Origin: Misgurnus anguillicaudatus
Lineage: Eukaryota > Chordata > Actinopteri > Cypriniformes > Cobitidae
DNA: 64,000 bases
Direction: 5' to 3'
Assembly (NCBI RefSeq): GCF_027580225.2
Contig: NC_073353.2
Span: 40,168,001 to 40,232,000, forward strand
In this document: positions 42,027 to 53,842 of the stretch, in pieces
Numbering within the stretch: the first letter of the stretch is position 1
Layout of the letters: the number at the start of each line of letters is the position of its first letter
Position numbers and translations under genes: made by a program
The notes under the pieces: generated by a model
Told to the model about the DNA's origin: nothing
The model's database searches: none
What the model saw: only the letters and a program-made list of their open reading frames with translations

Positions 42027-42223
42027 TGCAAATGGTTTCTCGAGATAACTCAATGGTTAATGGTCAAATCAATGGCGGTGAAAGAGTTATTTCTGAGATT
42101 GTGGTTACTGACTGTATCCATTTCTGCTTTTGTGTTTAATCTTACAGGATTAGAAAACATGGGGTGAGTAAATGGCAGATTTTTTTTCTGTCTATCAAAT
42201 GCAACCGCACCTGTTAACGTTAA

Positions 42224-42612
42224 AGTGATAGTTCACCCAAAAATTTAAATTCTGTCATAATTTTCTCATCCTCATTTTGTTCTTAACCTGTATAAATTTC
42301 TTAAAAAATATTGTAATAAATGATGGAAAGCACACAGCTGATTGTAACCATTGACTTCCATAGTAGGATAAACAAATACCTTACCGTCATTTATCAAAAT
42401 ATCTTCTTCATCATTTATCACAATACTTCCATAATATTTGTTTTCCTACTATGGGAGTCAATGATAACAATTAGCTTTGTGCTTAACATCATTTCTCAAA
42501 ATATCTTCTTTTGTGTTCATCAAAAAAAAAAAAAAAAAACTCATACAGGTTTAGAACAACATGTAGATGAGTAAATGATGACAGAATTTTCATTTTTGGG
42601 TGAACTATCCCT
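42224..42612. mobile_element. 389-bp MITE, AGTTCACCC ends, TTAA duplication
   Basis: Left AGTGATAGTTCACCCAAAAA and right TTTTTGGGTGAACTATCCCT; TTAA at 42220-42223 and 42613-42616. A very common cyprinid repeat type by its ends. Contains poly(A) at 42522-42539. Confidence 0.93.
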
Positions 42613-42868
42613 TTAAGGGAGTAGTCACAGTGCACTTTATTGAATGAATTATTCCATTGACTTCTATTCACAAGCACATGAATGCATCAGACTGGAAGCG
42701 CAACCTTGCATGAAAAGTTTTGCTGCGTTTCAAAGTTTAAGTTTGGTGAACTCTGACCTGCGAAATTCGGGTCAAAGCATGAACTTTTCATGTTGAGAAA
42801 AAATAACAGTATTACATAATCCTATTTTGTACAATAATAATAAAAGCAACCATAATGGTGCAAGCACA

Positions 42869-43276
42869 CACTGTAAAAAAATCCGTAGAAATTGCAGCTG
42901 AGTTGACGGTAACTTACCGTAGATTTAAATGTATGTTACTTACCGGCAACTTTTTGTTCAAAGTTAAATGAACATTAAACATTTTCAAGTCTTTGTCTTT
43001 ACAGAATAAAACTAAAAAAACAGCATCAAGCAAAACATTCTGTGAAACAAAATCTGAAGCAAAAAACAGAAAAAGGTTGATGATGATTTCTGCTTCCCAG
43101 AATGCTTTGCATGAGGCTGTTATTGTATAGTTTTATTCTGTAAAGATAAAGACTTGTTAATATTTAACATTAATTTAACTTTCAACAAACTCTTGCCAGT
43201 AAATTTAAATCTACGGTAAATTACCGGCAACCAGCTGCAATAACATTGTAATTTCTACTGAATTTTTTTTACAGTG
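42869..43276. mobile_element. foldback MITE, second copy of 798
   Basis: Ends CACTGTAAAAAAATCC and TTTTTTTTACAGTG, arms as in 798-1201 with high identity over the whole length; flanked by CA on both sides. Confidence 0.88.
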
Positions 43277-43399
43277 CATCAAAATCCAGGTGTGGTGTAA
43301 AAAACTACATTTTAATCTGATGATATACAGTATCTGGTTGCTGCAATTGTCTGCGTAGAAATTTTGCATGCTTACAGTCTGTAATCAGTATACATGTTT

Positions 43400-43755
43400 G
43401 ACGTCCAATTGTTCCCTCACGACAATGCACCAAATCGCTCTCAATTACATTCACCCATTATTTTTCTCTTTTGTGAAATGAGCTGCCAGCCTCCTCCCGA
43501 TCAGCAAACATCTGAGGATGCACCTTCTTCTGCATACACCTTACATATCCTTAACCCGAAACATTGTTAGTTATTTTTATAAGAAAATCTTCCTCTCCTC
43601 TGTCACTATGTTCTCTTCTCCCCCAGCGTCACTAATTGTAAACATCGCTTTGTGTACTGTGCTTAATATTGACAGGTAGGACAAAATGTTAAATGCTCTC
43701 TCATTTGTACCTTACGTTGCTTTGGATAAAAGTGTCTGCTAAATAAATAAATGTT
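43400..43755 (+). mobile_element. 3' end of an L2-like LINE
   Basis: AATGAGCTGCCAGCCTCCTC reads as the N-E-L-P-A-S-S motif near the end of L2-type reverse transcriptase ORFs, with stops after it. The 3' tail TTGCTTTGGATAAAAGTGTC then TGCTAAATAAATAAATG is the shared LINE/V-SINE tail. 5' edge approximate. Confidence 0.6.
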
Positions 43756-43759
43756 AATT

Positions 43760-44535
43760 CAGATTATAGTATTATTATTACTCTGCAGTAAATTGACCAC
43801 AATCTGCTCCATTAAGGTGGTGTTTCACTTTATATGGTCCCACCCAACATGAACCAAATAAATCACTTTAAATACCCGACATCATTAAAGCAGGAATATG
43901 CTGGACTAAGCATTTCTTACATCTTAAACAGTATATCAACGTCTCCTGCACAGACAGGCATCATTAATATTTTCGAGAGAAGAAAAATGGATTAAATGAG
44001 GTGTGATGTATTCTTGTCTAATGCTGTTTAATCTATCAGTTCAATATGATCAAAAGGGCATCCGGAGTGAAAGTGCTTTAAAAATCCTCTGAAGATAAAT
44101 AATGTCATGGCCTTACCATGAGAAGATATGATCATAAACTTTGCATTCAACCTTTTACTAACCTTTTATAATATTAATAATGACAAAATATCAAATTAAA
44201 AGTAATCTTATGGTTTAACACTAATTTACTTCCAATTAAATGTTAGTCTAATGTATCAAATTTAGACAGTAGCATCTATAGTCTTGTATTACGTGTTATG
44301 CTATTTTAGAATCCCTGAGTTGGAAACCTTCTAGTTACGAACACCACAGCAGTGTATTTGTTTAAAGTAAAGCGTGTCATTTCTATTACCTGATCAGACT
44401 TGGTTTAACATTGTATTGACATTTGAATGTGACTGAATTGAAACAAGATTCAACAGGTTATTTGACAAAATTTTAAGTTCAGACTTTCATTGTAGCAACA
44501 GATTAACTGTGTTATAATTTTATTAGTAGTTTATA
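43760..44535. other. intron, nothing recognised
   Basis: AT-rich, no ends or exon. Confidence 0.5.
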
Positions 44536-44539
44536 TATA

Positions 44540-45641
44540 CACTCACCTAAAGGATTATTAGGAACACCATACTAATACTGTGTTTGACGCCCTTTCTCCT
44601 CCAGAACTGCCTTAATTCTACGTTTCATTGATTCAACAAGGTCCTGAAAGCATTCTTTAGAAATGTTGGCCCATATTGATAAGACAGCATCTTGCAGTTG
44701 ATGGAGATTTGTGGGATTCACATCCAGGGCACGAAGCTCCCGTCCCACCACATCCCAAAGATGCTCTATTGGGTTGAGATCTGGTGACTGTGGGGGGCAT
44801 TTTAGGACAGTGAACTTATTGTCATGTTCAAGAAACCAATTTGAAATGATTCGAGCTTTGTGACACGGTGCATTATCCTGCTGGAAGTAGTCATCAGAGG
44901 ATGAGTACATGGTGGTCATAAAGGGATGGACATGGTCAGAAACAATGCTCAGGTAAGCTGTGACATTTAAACGATGCCCAATTGATACTAAGAAAACATC
45001 CCCCACACCATTACACCACCACCACCAGCCTGCACAGTTGTAACAAGGCATGATGGATCCATGTTCTCATTCTGTTTACGCCAAATTCTGACTCTACCAT
45101 CTGAATGTCTCAACAGAAATCAAGACTCATCAGACCAGGTAACATTTTTCCAGTCTTCAACTGTCCAATTTTGGTGAGCTCGTGCAAATTGTAGCCTCTT
45201 TTTTCTTATTTGTAGTGGAGATGAGTGGTACCCGGTGGGGTCTTCTGCTGTTGTAGCCCATCCGCCTCAAGGTTGTGCGTGTTGTGGCTTCACAAATGCT
45301 TTGCTGCATACCTCAGTTGCAACAAGTGGTTATTTCAGTCAAAGTTGCTCTTCTATCAGCTTGAATCAGTCGGCTCATTCTCCTCTGACCTCTAGCATCA
45401 ACAAGGCATTTTCACCCACAGGACTGCCTCATACTGGATGTTTTTCTCTTTTCACACCATTCTTTGTAAACCCTAGAAATGGTTGTGCGTTAAAATCCCA
45501 ATAACTGAGCAGATTGTGAAATACTCAGACCGGCCCGTCTGGCACCAACAACCATGCCACGCTCAAAATTGCTTAAATCACCTTTCATTCCCATTCTGAC
45601 ATCCAGTTTGGAGTTCAGGAGTTTGTCTTGACCTGGACCAC
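44540..45641 (-). mobile_element. Tc1/mariner element, truncated at its 5' end
   Basis: One terminus CACTCACCTAAAGGATTATT preceded by TA (44538-44539). The other terminus is missing: homology to 26956 stops at 45641 where a TTTTATCCAAAGCGACTTGC tail (minus-strand LINE/SINE tail) starts. Roughly the first 95-100 bp of the element are gone. Confidence 0.9.
44572..45594 (-). pseudogene. Tc1-like transposase pseudogene, longer C-terminus
   Basis: The longest piece (44572-45051, 159 codons) holds YFQQDNAPCHKARIISN with the second catalytic Asp, SPDLNPIEHLWDVVGRE with the Glu, and a complete-looking C-terminus ending EEKGRQTQY. The N-terminal part (start near 45594, GMKGDLSNF) and the middle lie in other frames with stops, so the gene is dead. 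Same family as 27104. This copy keeps the C-terminal helix region that the other lost. Orientation is the same as kcnh7 transcription. Confidence 0.92.
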
Positions 45642-45700
45642 TTTTATCCAAAGCGACTTGCAGATTATTACAAGATATACATTTTTCATTATCATATCAG
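45642..45700 (-). mobile_element. minus-strand LINE/SINE tail fragment
   Basis: TTTTATCCAAAGCGACTTGC is the complement of the GCTTTGGATAAAAG tail. It marks the breakpoint of the Tc1 copy. Confidence 0.6.
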
Positions 45701-45704
45701 TTAT

Positions 45705-46345
45705 CCATTTATCAAAATCAGTTTGAATAAGATGTTTATGTTTATTTTCTAGGCAGTTTAGATGCTTGGATCGTAGCAGTAAGAAACAATCAAATACATT
45801 TTATGTTATTTATCTTTCCACAGAGACAGGCCAAATAAATGAACCACTTGACAAATGGAAATGTGAGTATGGATGTTGGATAAAGAGCTCAAAGGTTTCT
45901 TCAATTGTGAGCAGTCCAATTAAGACTGCTAGTTACAGTTTATTTAGTCAGACAGTCAGTATACTGCTAATAAACACCAGTGATGACTGCTGCTACTGAG
46001 AAATCTGAATGCGTGTAAGCCTTTCAAACACATATTGAGCTCAACATATTCTTGCAATTTGCATCTTCTGTGAGAATCATTTAAACCGTCTGCTTACTGC
46101 AGACTTACATCTTTCAGGAGGACAGAAACAGGAGGGGTTTGTTTACAGCAGCTGTCATTGTGGACTCGTATCGTTAACTTACAAATCGTAAAAAATACAA
46201 TTGAAAACGAGGAGTGATGGATGAAGTATACTGAGATTGCATTGTTTTAGCTTAATTTGTTTAAAGGAATTTTAAAGTTAGGTGTACAAATGCATTGAAG
46301 GGTGTAATATCTTCTCATCACCAAATGCAATTACAAAACAATGAC
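45705..46345. other. intron, nothing recognised
   Basis: No repeat ends; ordinary composition. Confidence 0.45.
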
Positions 46346-46419
46346 GGCTTTTGATCTATTTATCTGGGTCTGCTGCGATGGGCCCACTTAATATCCGCTT
46401 AATCTCCTTATCCATCTCA

Positions 46420-46760
46420 GTGCATATATATATATATATCTCCCATGGGTTTTTCCCTCCTAGGACTTTTTTTTTACTTCTGGCTAAAAATCCGGGGGTT
46501 TTTTCTTCTAGGGGGTTTTTCAACCCGGGGAGGCAGCCTTCTTGGGCTTAACTTCTATACGTTACATTAGTAATACGTTCGCTTATAATGTTGATTTAAA
46601 GCCGCAGCAAATTTAGCTGCTTGTGCTATCGTGTATTATGTTGTGCTATCTGTCGATTTTCTGTGCTTTTCACTGCATCTATTATGTAAATCTGCTTTGA
46701 TACAATTAACAAAATGAGAAAAGCGCTATATAAATAAATTGAATTGAACTGAATTGAATT
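46420..46760 (+). mobile_element. 3' end of LINE-like retroelement, second copy of 3475
   Basis: AT microsatellite, GGTTTTTCCCTCCTAGGAC, CCGGGGAGGCAGCC, then GAAAAGCGCTATATAAATAA and TTGAA-repeat tail, in the same order as 3475-3848. Confidence 0.68.
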
Positions 46761-46764
46761 TATC

Positions 46765-47930
46765 TTGAAAGTTTTCCAAACTGGTCAGAAAAATAATAGT
46801 TCCAGCCAAAACTCATGCAGCTGGGAATGAATTGGAGTATTTAGCCATTAATATTGCTTATAAAACAGAATGTAATCGCTATGTTTTACAGTATAATACT
46901 TATTGTGTGATGATATGCTTGGTTTCTTTTCTCTAAGTGTTGATGCTGTATGTTGAGTGACATAACTTTCTCTGCTCAATTACACAGACCAGGTGTGATG
47001 CCACAAAGTCAAGCAACAACCAATTTGTCCATTCAGACAAAAAAATGAAAACGTTGCATGATGATTGAAGCGCTGTTTAAGGTTTAATATGCAGCTTTGT
47101 TGAGATGTTTTTTTGCAATGACATTTTTCTTGATGATACAAAAATTTAATCTTGATTAAGACTAATTGAGATGGGAAAATTATGCATAAGCAATCAGATT
47201 TTATTTCTTGTTATGCTTTGCATTGCATAATACACGGTGATTTACCACTAATGTCTCTGTTGCATTGGTCAGTTATTGGGTCTGCTGCGATGGGCTCTAT
47301 GAAATCATTGCATTGCATTAATGCATTAATTTCCTGATATAAAGAGTCATACATTCTTTATGTAAAGAATATAAAGTCATCTATTATGGTTTTAAACCAT
47401 GTCATTAAGTTTCACAATACTTTTAAGCCACTAATGATAGCTTTCTGTAATTAATAATGAAGGACAGACATGGATCCTGTCTGGTTGTTTGGTGTTTTGT
47501 TGTCTCTCTTTCATCTGCTCCTCTCATATTGCTGCTCTACACCATGTACTGTTACAACTCTACCGCTTTACATCTGAACTAACCGAACAACACGGCTTAG
47601 TCCCGACCTGCTGTATAAAGACACCGCTGAGGACATTAGACTGATAAAAGATCTGCAGTCATAGTGATAGAGATGTGACGGGTAAAGCTCTTGTGTCCTA
47701 ATGAAGGTAAAGTTGAGGGAAATGGGTCAAGAGGAACACTAACACCCTGGAGAGATGAAGTAGTCAGGTCTTGACATATTTTTCAGGATAACTCTGTAAA
47801 AGCTTTTCGGCACCCTTAATGGGTTTTTTTGCAACGTGTTAGGTTTAAATAACAGTGCTGTTTTATATTTGTCTAAAATAAATCTGTTGCTGTGCATTTA
47901 TAGAAAACTACAGGTATATAGAGTTGTTAC
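46765..47930. other. intron, nothing recognised except a short duplicated word
   Basis: TGGGTCTGCTGCGATGGGC occurs at about 46365 and again at 47277; no further extension is obvious. Confidence 0.45.
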
Positions 47931-47934
47931 TGCC

Positions 47935-48065
47935 TGATCTCAGACCTGTATAGTATTTTACTAGTGGTGCTTGCCAAGGCAAATATCAATATAGTTATTG
48001 CGTAGCTTTAAGTTTTAAGAATGTACTGGTTCGAGAAATTAACTTTTCTAAGTGAATGGATTTAC
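47935..48065 (+). repeat. dispersed repeat, partner of 54725-54850
   Basis: Both contain TTACTGCCTGATCTCAGACC, GTGGTGCTTGCCA, GAAATTAACTTTT and AGTGAA(T/C)GGATTT in the same order. Class unknown. Confidence 0.75.
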
Positions 48066-48137
48066 AATTTTTTATTTCTTTTTTTTTTATTTCTGAGTTG
48101 GGTGTGTAAGTCACCAAATCCAACCTTATATTATTTT

Positions 48138-48614
48138 AACAACCTGATCTCACAAATTTCCGTGGCATAGTCACGGAATTTTGTGCTCATTTTTCCGTGG
48201 CATTCTCACGGATTGGTTACTCAACTGTTTTGTCCTATTTTCTTACCATTTTCGCTTCGGTTTAGGGTTAGATTTACATGAAATGACATCCCTACCCAAA
48301 CCCAACTCTAACCCCAATGGCAGGCAACAATTGTTTAAAGTTTAGAAAATATAAAATAATAAATCAGAAAAAATAGTATGAACCAATATTTAAAGTGACA
48401 TACTAACGCAAACACCAAATCTAACCCTAAACCGAAGCGAAAATGGCTTGAAAACAGGAAAAAGCAGCCGAGCAACCAATCCGTGAGAATGCCACGAAAA
48501 AGGACAGTCCGTAGCAGGGCCACGGAAAAATGCAGAGATCCGTGAGAATGCCACGGAAAATGAGCACAAAATTCCGTGACTATCCCACGGAACTTTGTGA
48601 GATCATGTTGTTTT
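48138..48614. mobile_element. foldback element F4
   Basis: Left AACAACCTGATCTCACAAA pairs with right TTTGTGAGATCATGTTGTT. Arms carry repeated CCGTGGCAT(A/T)(G/C)TCACGG hairpins. Core TTTCGCTTCGGTTTAGGGTT against CTAACCCTAAACCGAAGCGA. Confidence 0.85.
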
Positions 48615-48704
48615 TTAATCACTGTCTTGTTAACTAAAACATAACATTATTTTGAAACATGTCAGCAACTCCTGATAGCTGGGATTGAAAACATTTTTAC
48701 ACAA

Positions 48705-50425
48705 GCCATGTTTCCATCCACATGTCTTTATCCGAATTAAGTGATATCGAATGAAAAATGCGTTATGGAAACAGTAAAATTCGATTGAATTTCATGAATA
48801 TCGACTCAAAAGAAATACGTTCGATCTCATCGGATTTTATCTTGATCGATATATGGCTTATCCGATAAACGCTGATGGAAACGTTATTTGCCGAATAAAT
48901 AATGATTTGCGATTAAAGTTTAGGTCCTTTTATGGTTGCAAAGAAGAAAAAGTTTTAGGTCATTTCCGCTCTGGTGGCACACATGGCGTGTGTCAACAAA
49001 GTCAGATGTAAGTGGACAAACGACGAGACGAGATTAATTTTAAATTTTATTTACCAGAGAAAATAACGGTAGAGCTGAAGATTTTTGCCCGAACCCAACG
49101 GGTTCGGTCGGATTCGGGCTTCATTTCTAACATTTTACACGGGCTCGTGCTCCGCCTTTGCACGGTAGGCTAAATTTACAGTGGATTTAATAATTTCCTC
49201 ACCAAAAATGTAGCCTTATCTTGGTGAGTAAAGGTTTTTTAATGTATAACTAAATATTACTTAGTCTTAAATACATAATTTAGACAGAGGATATAGACTA
49301 ATGTTGGCATTAATGTAAAGAAAGTGCCGAAGCAAATACCACAGAACCTTTATCTTAATTTCGTTATTCCCAAATAACCATCTTATTCAGAATGTATTAT
49401 CTTAATTTAATTCGTTAAGAAATAATTGTTTTTATTGGCATTTAGAACGAGATGTTACGATGTTACAGATGACTTTTTTTTCTTTGTTTCAACTTCCAAG
49501 TGACGTGTAGCCCAGTTAGTCATTAATAAATAATGTTAAAACCTGTGTAAATTACTAATTCTTGATAAAAGCTGTTTGCGTGCGCAAATTTAAATAATGT
49601 ATGGCTGTAAACGGGTTCGGGCTTTTAAAAAGCTGTCAACCTAAATGTACTTTTGGGTTCGGGCTGCATTCTGTCGGGCTCCGGTCATTTCAGGCCCGAT
49701 TACAGCTCTATTTTAGATAGCAAAAATCTAAGAAATGCCATAATTGATCAGGAACTGGCGAAGGAAATGCCCAACAATGGTTATGACAAGACGTGGGACG
49801 TACTCCGGAGTAAATGAGGCGCTCAAACAGCGATACGTGTTTCAAAAAAGAGAGTTATCTTGCAACGGTGTCGGAGGGAAAATAAAAGCAAATTCGACCT
49901 TGATGAGATGGATCCTCGGCCAAAGAACCCTCGTAGCTTTATTGGCTTATTAACAACTCTAAAGATATTTTTTCGTTCTCATTTACGTTAAGAATTGATC
50001 CGGACTATCATTTCACGTTAATGCCTCCGTTGTCGTTGGGCATTTACATGCATCTGCATCATCATAGCAATTTGATGTTAATGTAATTTTCTTATTATTA
50101 TAGCTTGATATGTCGCTATCAGCTCAGCTGGCACATAAGCACTTATAACTTGTGAAATGCCGCAAATTTGTCTAGCAAAACTTTGTTCGCAAATGTTTGC
50201 TTGAATATTGTGCGATTCAGTGCGAAAATGAATGGAAACACCTTCAAATGTCTCAAATCAATTCGATATACCAATTTGATCGCAAACCAGCATGTGACGT
50301 CATTACGCACAGGTTTTTATTCGCTTTAAAGCCGTTGGATGGAAACACACTTTCACCAGCTTTATTCGTATAAGTTTTTTAACCGAACTTCAGATAATTC
50401 GATTGACAAGTGGATGGAAACTTAG
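48705..50425. mobile_element. 1.7-kb element with TGTTTCCATCCAC ends, with nested insertion
   Basis: GCCATGTTTCCATCCACATG on the left and AAGTGGATGGAAACTTAGC on the right are inverted. Inner words ATCCGAATTAAGTGATATCG and TTCAGATAATTCGATTGAC continue. Contains the element at 49070. No transposase frame survives in what is visible. Confidence 0.75.
49070..49710. mobile_element. nested element with TAGAGCTG / CAGCTCTA ends
   Basis: Ends TAGAGCTGAAGATTTTTGCC and GGCCCGATTACAGCTCTA, plus GGGTTCGGTCGGATTCGGGC and GCCCGAA-type complements inside. No exact TSD was found. Confidence 0.75.
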
Positions 50426-50429
50426 CTAC

Positions 50430-50940
50430 AGTGGGGTTAGTTGTAGTAGTTGATAATGAAATAAAAACAATGTAAATACTATTCATCAAAATGATAACTG
50501 TTAATTTTTTTTGTCTTAATTGTGCAGCCCTTTCAAAAAAATCTATTGATATGCATTGATGCATAATACAAGGATGGTTAGGATGTGTGGATATCTATCT
50601 ATTATAGGTAGATTTATAAAAAATATCCACCTTTAGTATATAGACAGAATTTGATTTAATTATTTGTGTTTTAATAAAATATTATTTATTTATATTATAT
50701 TTTATATTTTTCAGTAATGGATAATCCTTTATGATTTGTAAGCTCTTTAGTATTTCATATATATCACAGTAGTATTTATTAGTAATTATTGTTATCCATG
50801 AATCATGAAATTGGTTGTTTTACAAAAAAGGCCAAACCACTTTATAATTATTTTATTCAGATGCAGTTATTTACTTGCAGTCCTTAAAAGAAGCCCGGTT
50901 TGACAGATAAGGCTGTTAAACAGCCAAAAAGTAATCCTAG
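50430..50940. other. AT-rich intron, nothing recognised
   Basis: Only a short inverted word near 50600 (TCTATTATAGGTAGA). Confidence 0.45.
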
Positions 50941-50945
50941 ACTAA

Positions 50946-51215
50946 CTGTGGGTTCACACCAGATGCGAGTTCAACGATTTGCACTAGTAGTAGATTACAT
51001 ACAAAGTCAATGCAAAGACGTGATCAGACGCGTCCTTGCATGGAGTGATGCGTTTGCCGCGAAAACATGCGCTATTCGTCTTAAACGCGTCTTTGCCAAG
51101 CTGAAAATAATATTCAACTTGAGGGAAAAATTGGCATGACACAAAGTTAAATCCCGCGAGTACAGTCTAGAGCGAGTAACGCGATGCCCGCGTTTGGTGT
51201 GTACGTAGCATAAGG
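50946..51215. mobile_element. GGGTTCACACCAGA-type repeat
   Basis: Starts GGGTTCACACCAGATGCGAG and ends CCGCGTTTGGTGTGTACG, which are inverted and CG-rich against an AT-rich background. Confidence 0.6.
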
Positions 51216-51369
51216 CACATGTTTAAGCTGTCTCAACTGAAAATAACTTGACCTGATAAATCCTAAAATATGCCAGTGCCATTGATTTATCTCAAAATAC
51301 ACACCAGTAACATCTTTTTTAAGGCATCTTTCTAAAAGATGCTGAAACATTTTTATTGAACTAAGAGCT

Positions 51370-51465
51370 TTAGCTAAACCTTGTCTGTGAAACCAGGCCT
51401 TAATGGTTAAATATTCACCTTGTCTGTGAAACCAGGCCTTAATGGTTAAATAGTCATCTTTATTT
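51370..51465. repeat. tandem duplication, 44-bp unit ACCTTGTCTGTGAAACC...
   Basis: Two head-to-tail copies of CCTTGTCTGTGAAACCAGGC plus CTTAATGGTTAAATA(T/G)TCA with almost no differences, so a recent duplication of a MITE end. Confidence 0.9.
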
Positions 51466-51865
51466 ATCCCAGACTTCTGAGAGAAGTTGAATGTGTTAAC
51501 TCAAATTTGCGGATAAAAATGTGAATTGGGTTAGATAATCATCTCATTGCTCATAATTATGAAACGTTGAAATTCTGTAAATTCTGTTTGCTGTCGTTAG
51601 TGTCATAGAAATTGCACACTTGTGTTGTTGATGTCTAGTTTGGGAGTCTTTGGTATTGTGGTTGTTTTTTGTCTCCTACTGTGATGTGGGCAACATTAGT
51701 TCGGGTTTCTGGCTTGATTCACTGTGTTTCTGGGTTTTAAGACCTAAAGCAGATGGACAAACAGTACAGTAGTTCAATGAAGAGGTCTCTTTATATCCTG
51801 TATCACGCTGAAAGTCACCTGTAGTCTATAAAGCCTGTTGTGCCACCGCTGTCATACAAAATCTT
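51465..51865. other. intron, nothing recognised
   Basis: No ends or exon signals. Confidence 0.45.
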
Positions 51866-52230
51866 AAAAATAAAGGTGCTTCACGATGCCATAAAAGAAC
51901 CATTTTTGGGTAAATGGTTCGATAAAGAACCTTTAAAGCTCACATAACACACACTGTTTCTGCATTTCTGATGTTAATCTGGAGTACCTATAGAGTAGTA
52001 TTACATCCTTTATATCTCCGAAGAGTCTTTAGTTTAATTAGATTTATAAAAGAAAGATTAGCTTTACCGATTCTTTCCAATAACGAACGAAAAAATGAAG
52101 AAGGAGGAGTTACGAGCTGCGGGAGAAGCGAGTACGAGTCATGCAACACTATACAACACTGTTTAACTTATGATTCACTACATGTTCGTGTCATTTATAT
52201 AATATGCACGCGCCTATTTCCAACATAACT
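51866..52230. repeat. two abutting fish-type repeat fragments
   Basis: 51868-51938 has AAAAGAACCATTTTTGGG and AAAGAACCTTTAAAG hairpin words. From 51941, GCTCACATAACACACACTGT then ATCTCCGAAGAGTCTTTAGT resembles a separate repeat. Families not named. Confidence 0.4.
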
Positions 52231-52560
52231 AGGGCCCTATAATTTCCGCGATCACGGAATCGCGGACGGAATTGCGGAATTGGCTAATTAACACGGAATC
52301 TGGTATTAACGCGGAATTTTACATATTTTGAATAAAATTATGTTTTTGTGTGGGAGACGAACGTATGTCTGGGGGAAATGCAGACCGGGGGAAGTAAATC
52401 TGGGCGACACGCCCCCTCCTGTCGTTTCAGACCCCCTCCAAAACACTGAAACCATGGCGAAGCAGCTCTCCACGACTCTGCTTTCGTCAGCGAAAAAATT
52501 AAGAAATTCGACGCTAAGCACTTAGTTCCGAGCAGGTCTCACATGACTTTTATGTCACCG
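52231..52560. repeat. GGGCCCTATAATTTCCGCG-end repeat, left part
   Basis: Begins TAGGGCCCTATAATTTCCG and carries repeated CACGGAAT/GCGGAATT words. I could not find the right end. Confidence 0.5.
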
Positions 52561-53025
52561 GAGAACTGTTATTTTGGAAGTTTAGTCAACATTCTGTTCA
52601 TGGTGAGCGCAAAGATACATGCACTCTCTCATCCACGTCTGTCTCACTGTACCTCTCTCACGTGCACGCGCTCACGCATCTGTCCGAAGTATGAACACAA
52701 ATCCTCATGTATTTGTTAAGTTTTATGCATTTCAAGCGAGCTGAGGCAAACTAACTATCCCTCGCATTTAAAATATAATCATCTGCATCATGGCGCCGCT
52801 CTCTGTCTCTCTTTCGCTTGCACGTGCAAAGAGCACCTCATGCTGTCCTAAGTCAGATCACTATCCTGTGTTTGTTTGTAAAGTTATATGCATTTCAAGC
52901 GATTGTGTATAAAATATGGATCGCGTTCCGCTGGATTGATGTGTTTAAGGCACTTCTGAAGGCACCACTGCTTTGAAACCTTGTTGTAGCCTCCTGCAAC
53001 AGCACTAAACAATGCATTGAATTTA
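52561..53025. other. intron, nothing recognised
   Basis: CT-rich patches only; the last part (CTTCTGAAGGCACCACTG) has no context. Confidence 0.4.
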
Positions 53026-53026
53026 G

Positions 53027-53027
<1 letters not shown>

Positions 53028-53074
<47 letters not shown>

Positions 53075-53104
53075 GTGCGCGCACGCGCGTGTGTATGTGC
53101 GTGT
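53028..53104. repeat. (TG)n microsatellite
   Basis: About 20 uninterrupted TG units followed by CGTG and GCGC variants. Confidence 0.95.
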
Positions 53105-53379
53105 GTAAATGCATCTTTTATAGTCATTAAGTAATCGTGTTATCCAGTCTTTCCCCCAAATCATTTACATTTTAATCATTAACATTAAAGGCACACTCTT
53201 TTTATGACTAAAATACAAGTAAAGGGTAAAAAATATAATTGCCAAAAATTAAAACGGATAAAACGGAATTTGCAAAAATTCAAGCGCATCAAACACACGC
53301 AAAACTCCGCTGTTTCCATAAGGCTGGCTTTCTTCTCCTTACATTCAAAAACACAATTCATCTTTTGTGACATTGTTGA

Positions 53380-53645
53380 GTTTTGAAATTAAACAATGCT
53401 GTCGCGTGATGTGATGTTTGCAAGTACTAGCGTATCCCGCTAATTGACGGGTGGACGGGGTTTTCCGGGGAAAGTGCCCATAAAAAGAAGTAATACGTAT
53501 AGAAACCCCTGAAACGTCAGCTGGACCCGTAATCGAAAAAAAAAAACTTTCTGCAACTTGTACGAACCCTGGCGAAGTGCATTCGGAATAGAAATACTCT
53601 ATCACGCCCAACTGCTTTTTTGACACTTTGCCTACGTTTAGCATG
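53380..53645. repeat. GC-richer repeat fragment
   Basis: Includes CGCTAATTGACGGGTGGACG and GAAACCCCTGAAACGTCAGC. It looks like a fish repeat, but the ends were not resolved. Confidence 0.35.
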
Positions 53646-53842
53646 AGGAAACAACTCTATAACTGTGTTAATAAGTCAGAATGCATGAAATACCATTGAA
53701 CCACCTCTTTAATATCTGTTTCACAACAGGTTCTTTGTCATTAAAAAATTTTTTTTTTTAGATTATATAAAGATATGAATGAAATGACACATTAATTTTT
53801 AAAAGTCTAACATTAGTGTTTGTATCAAGCGTGCCGCACAAG

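Larger units (their letters stand above)
40537..42092. mobile_element. outermost element of a four-element nest
   Basis: The left end AACTCATTCTCCGCCAGCCA pairs with the right end AATGGCGGTGAAAGAGTTAT. The interior is interrupted by F3 (40780-41109) and by a solo LTR (41331-42026). A partial second copy is at 37408. Confidence 0.75.

Noticed and set aside
52884..53164. His-Thr-rich frames
   Set aside because: Translation of the (TG)n microsatellite.
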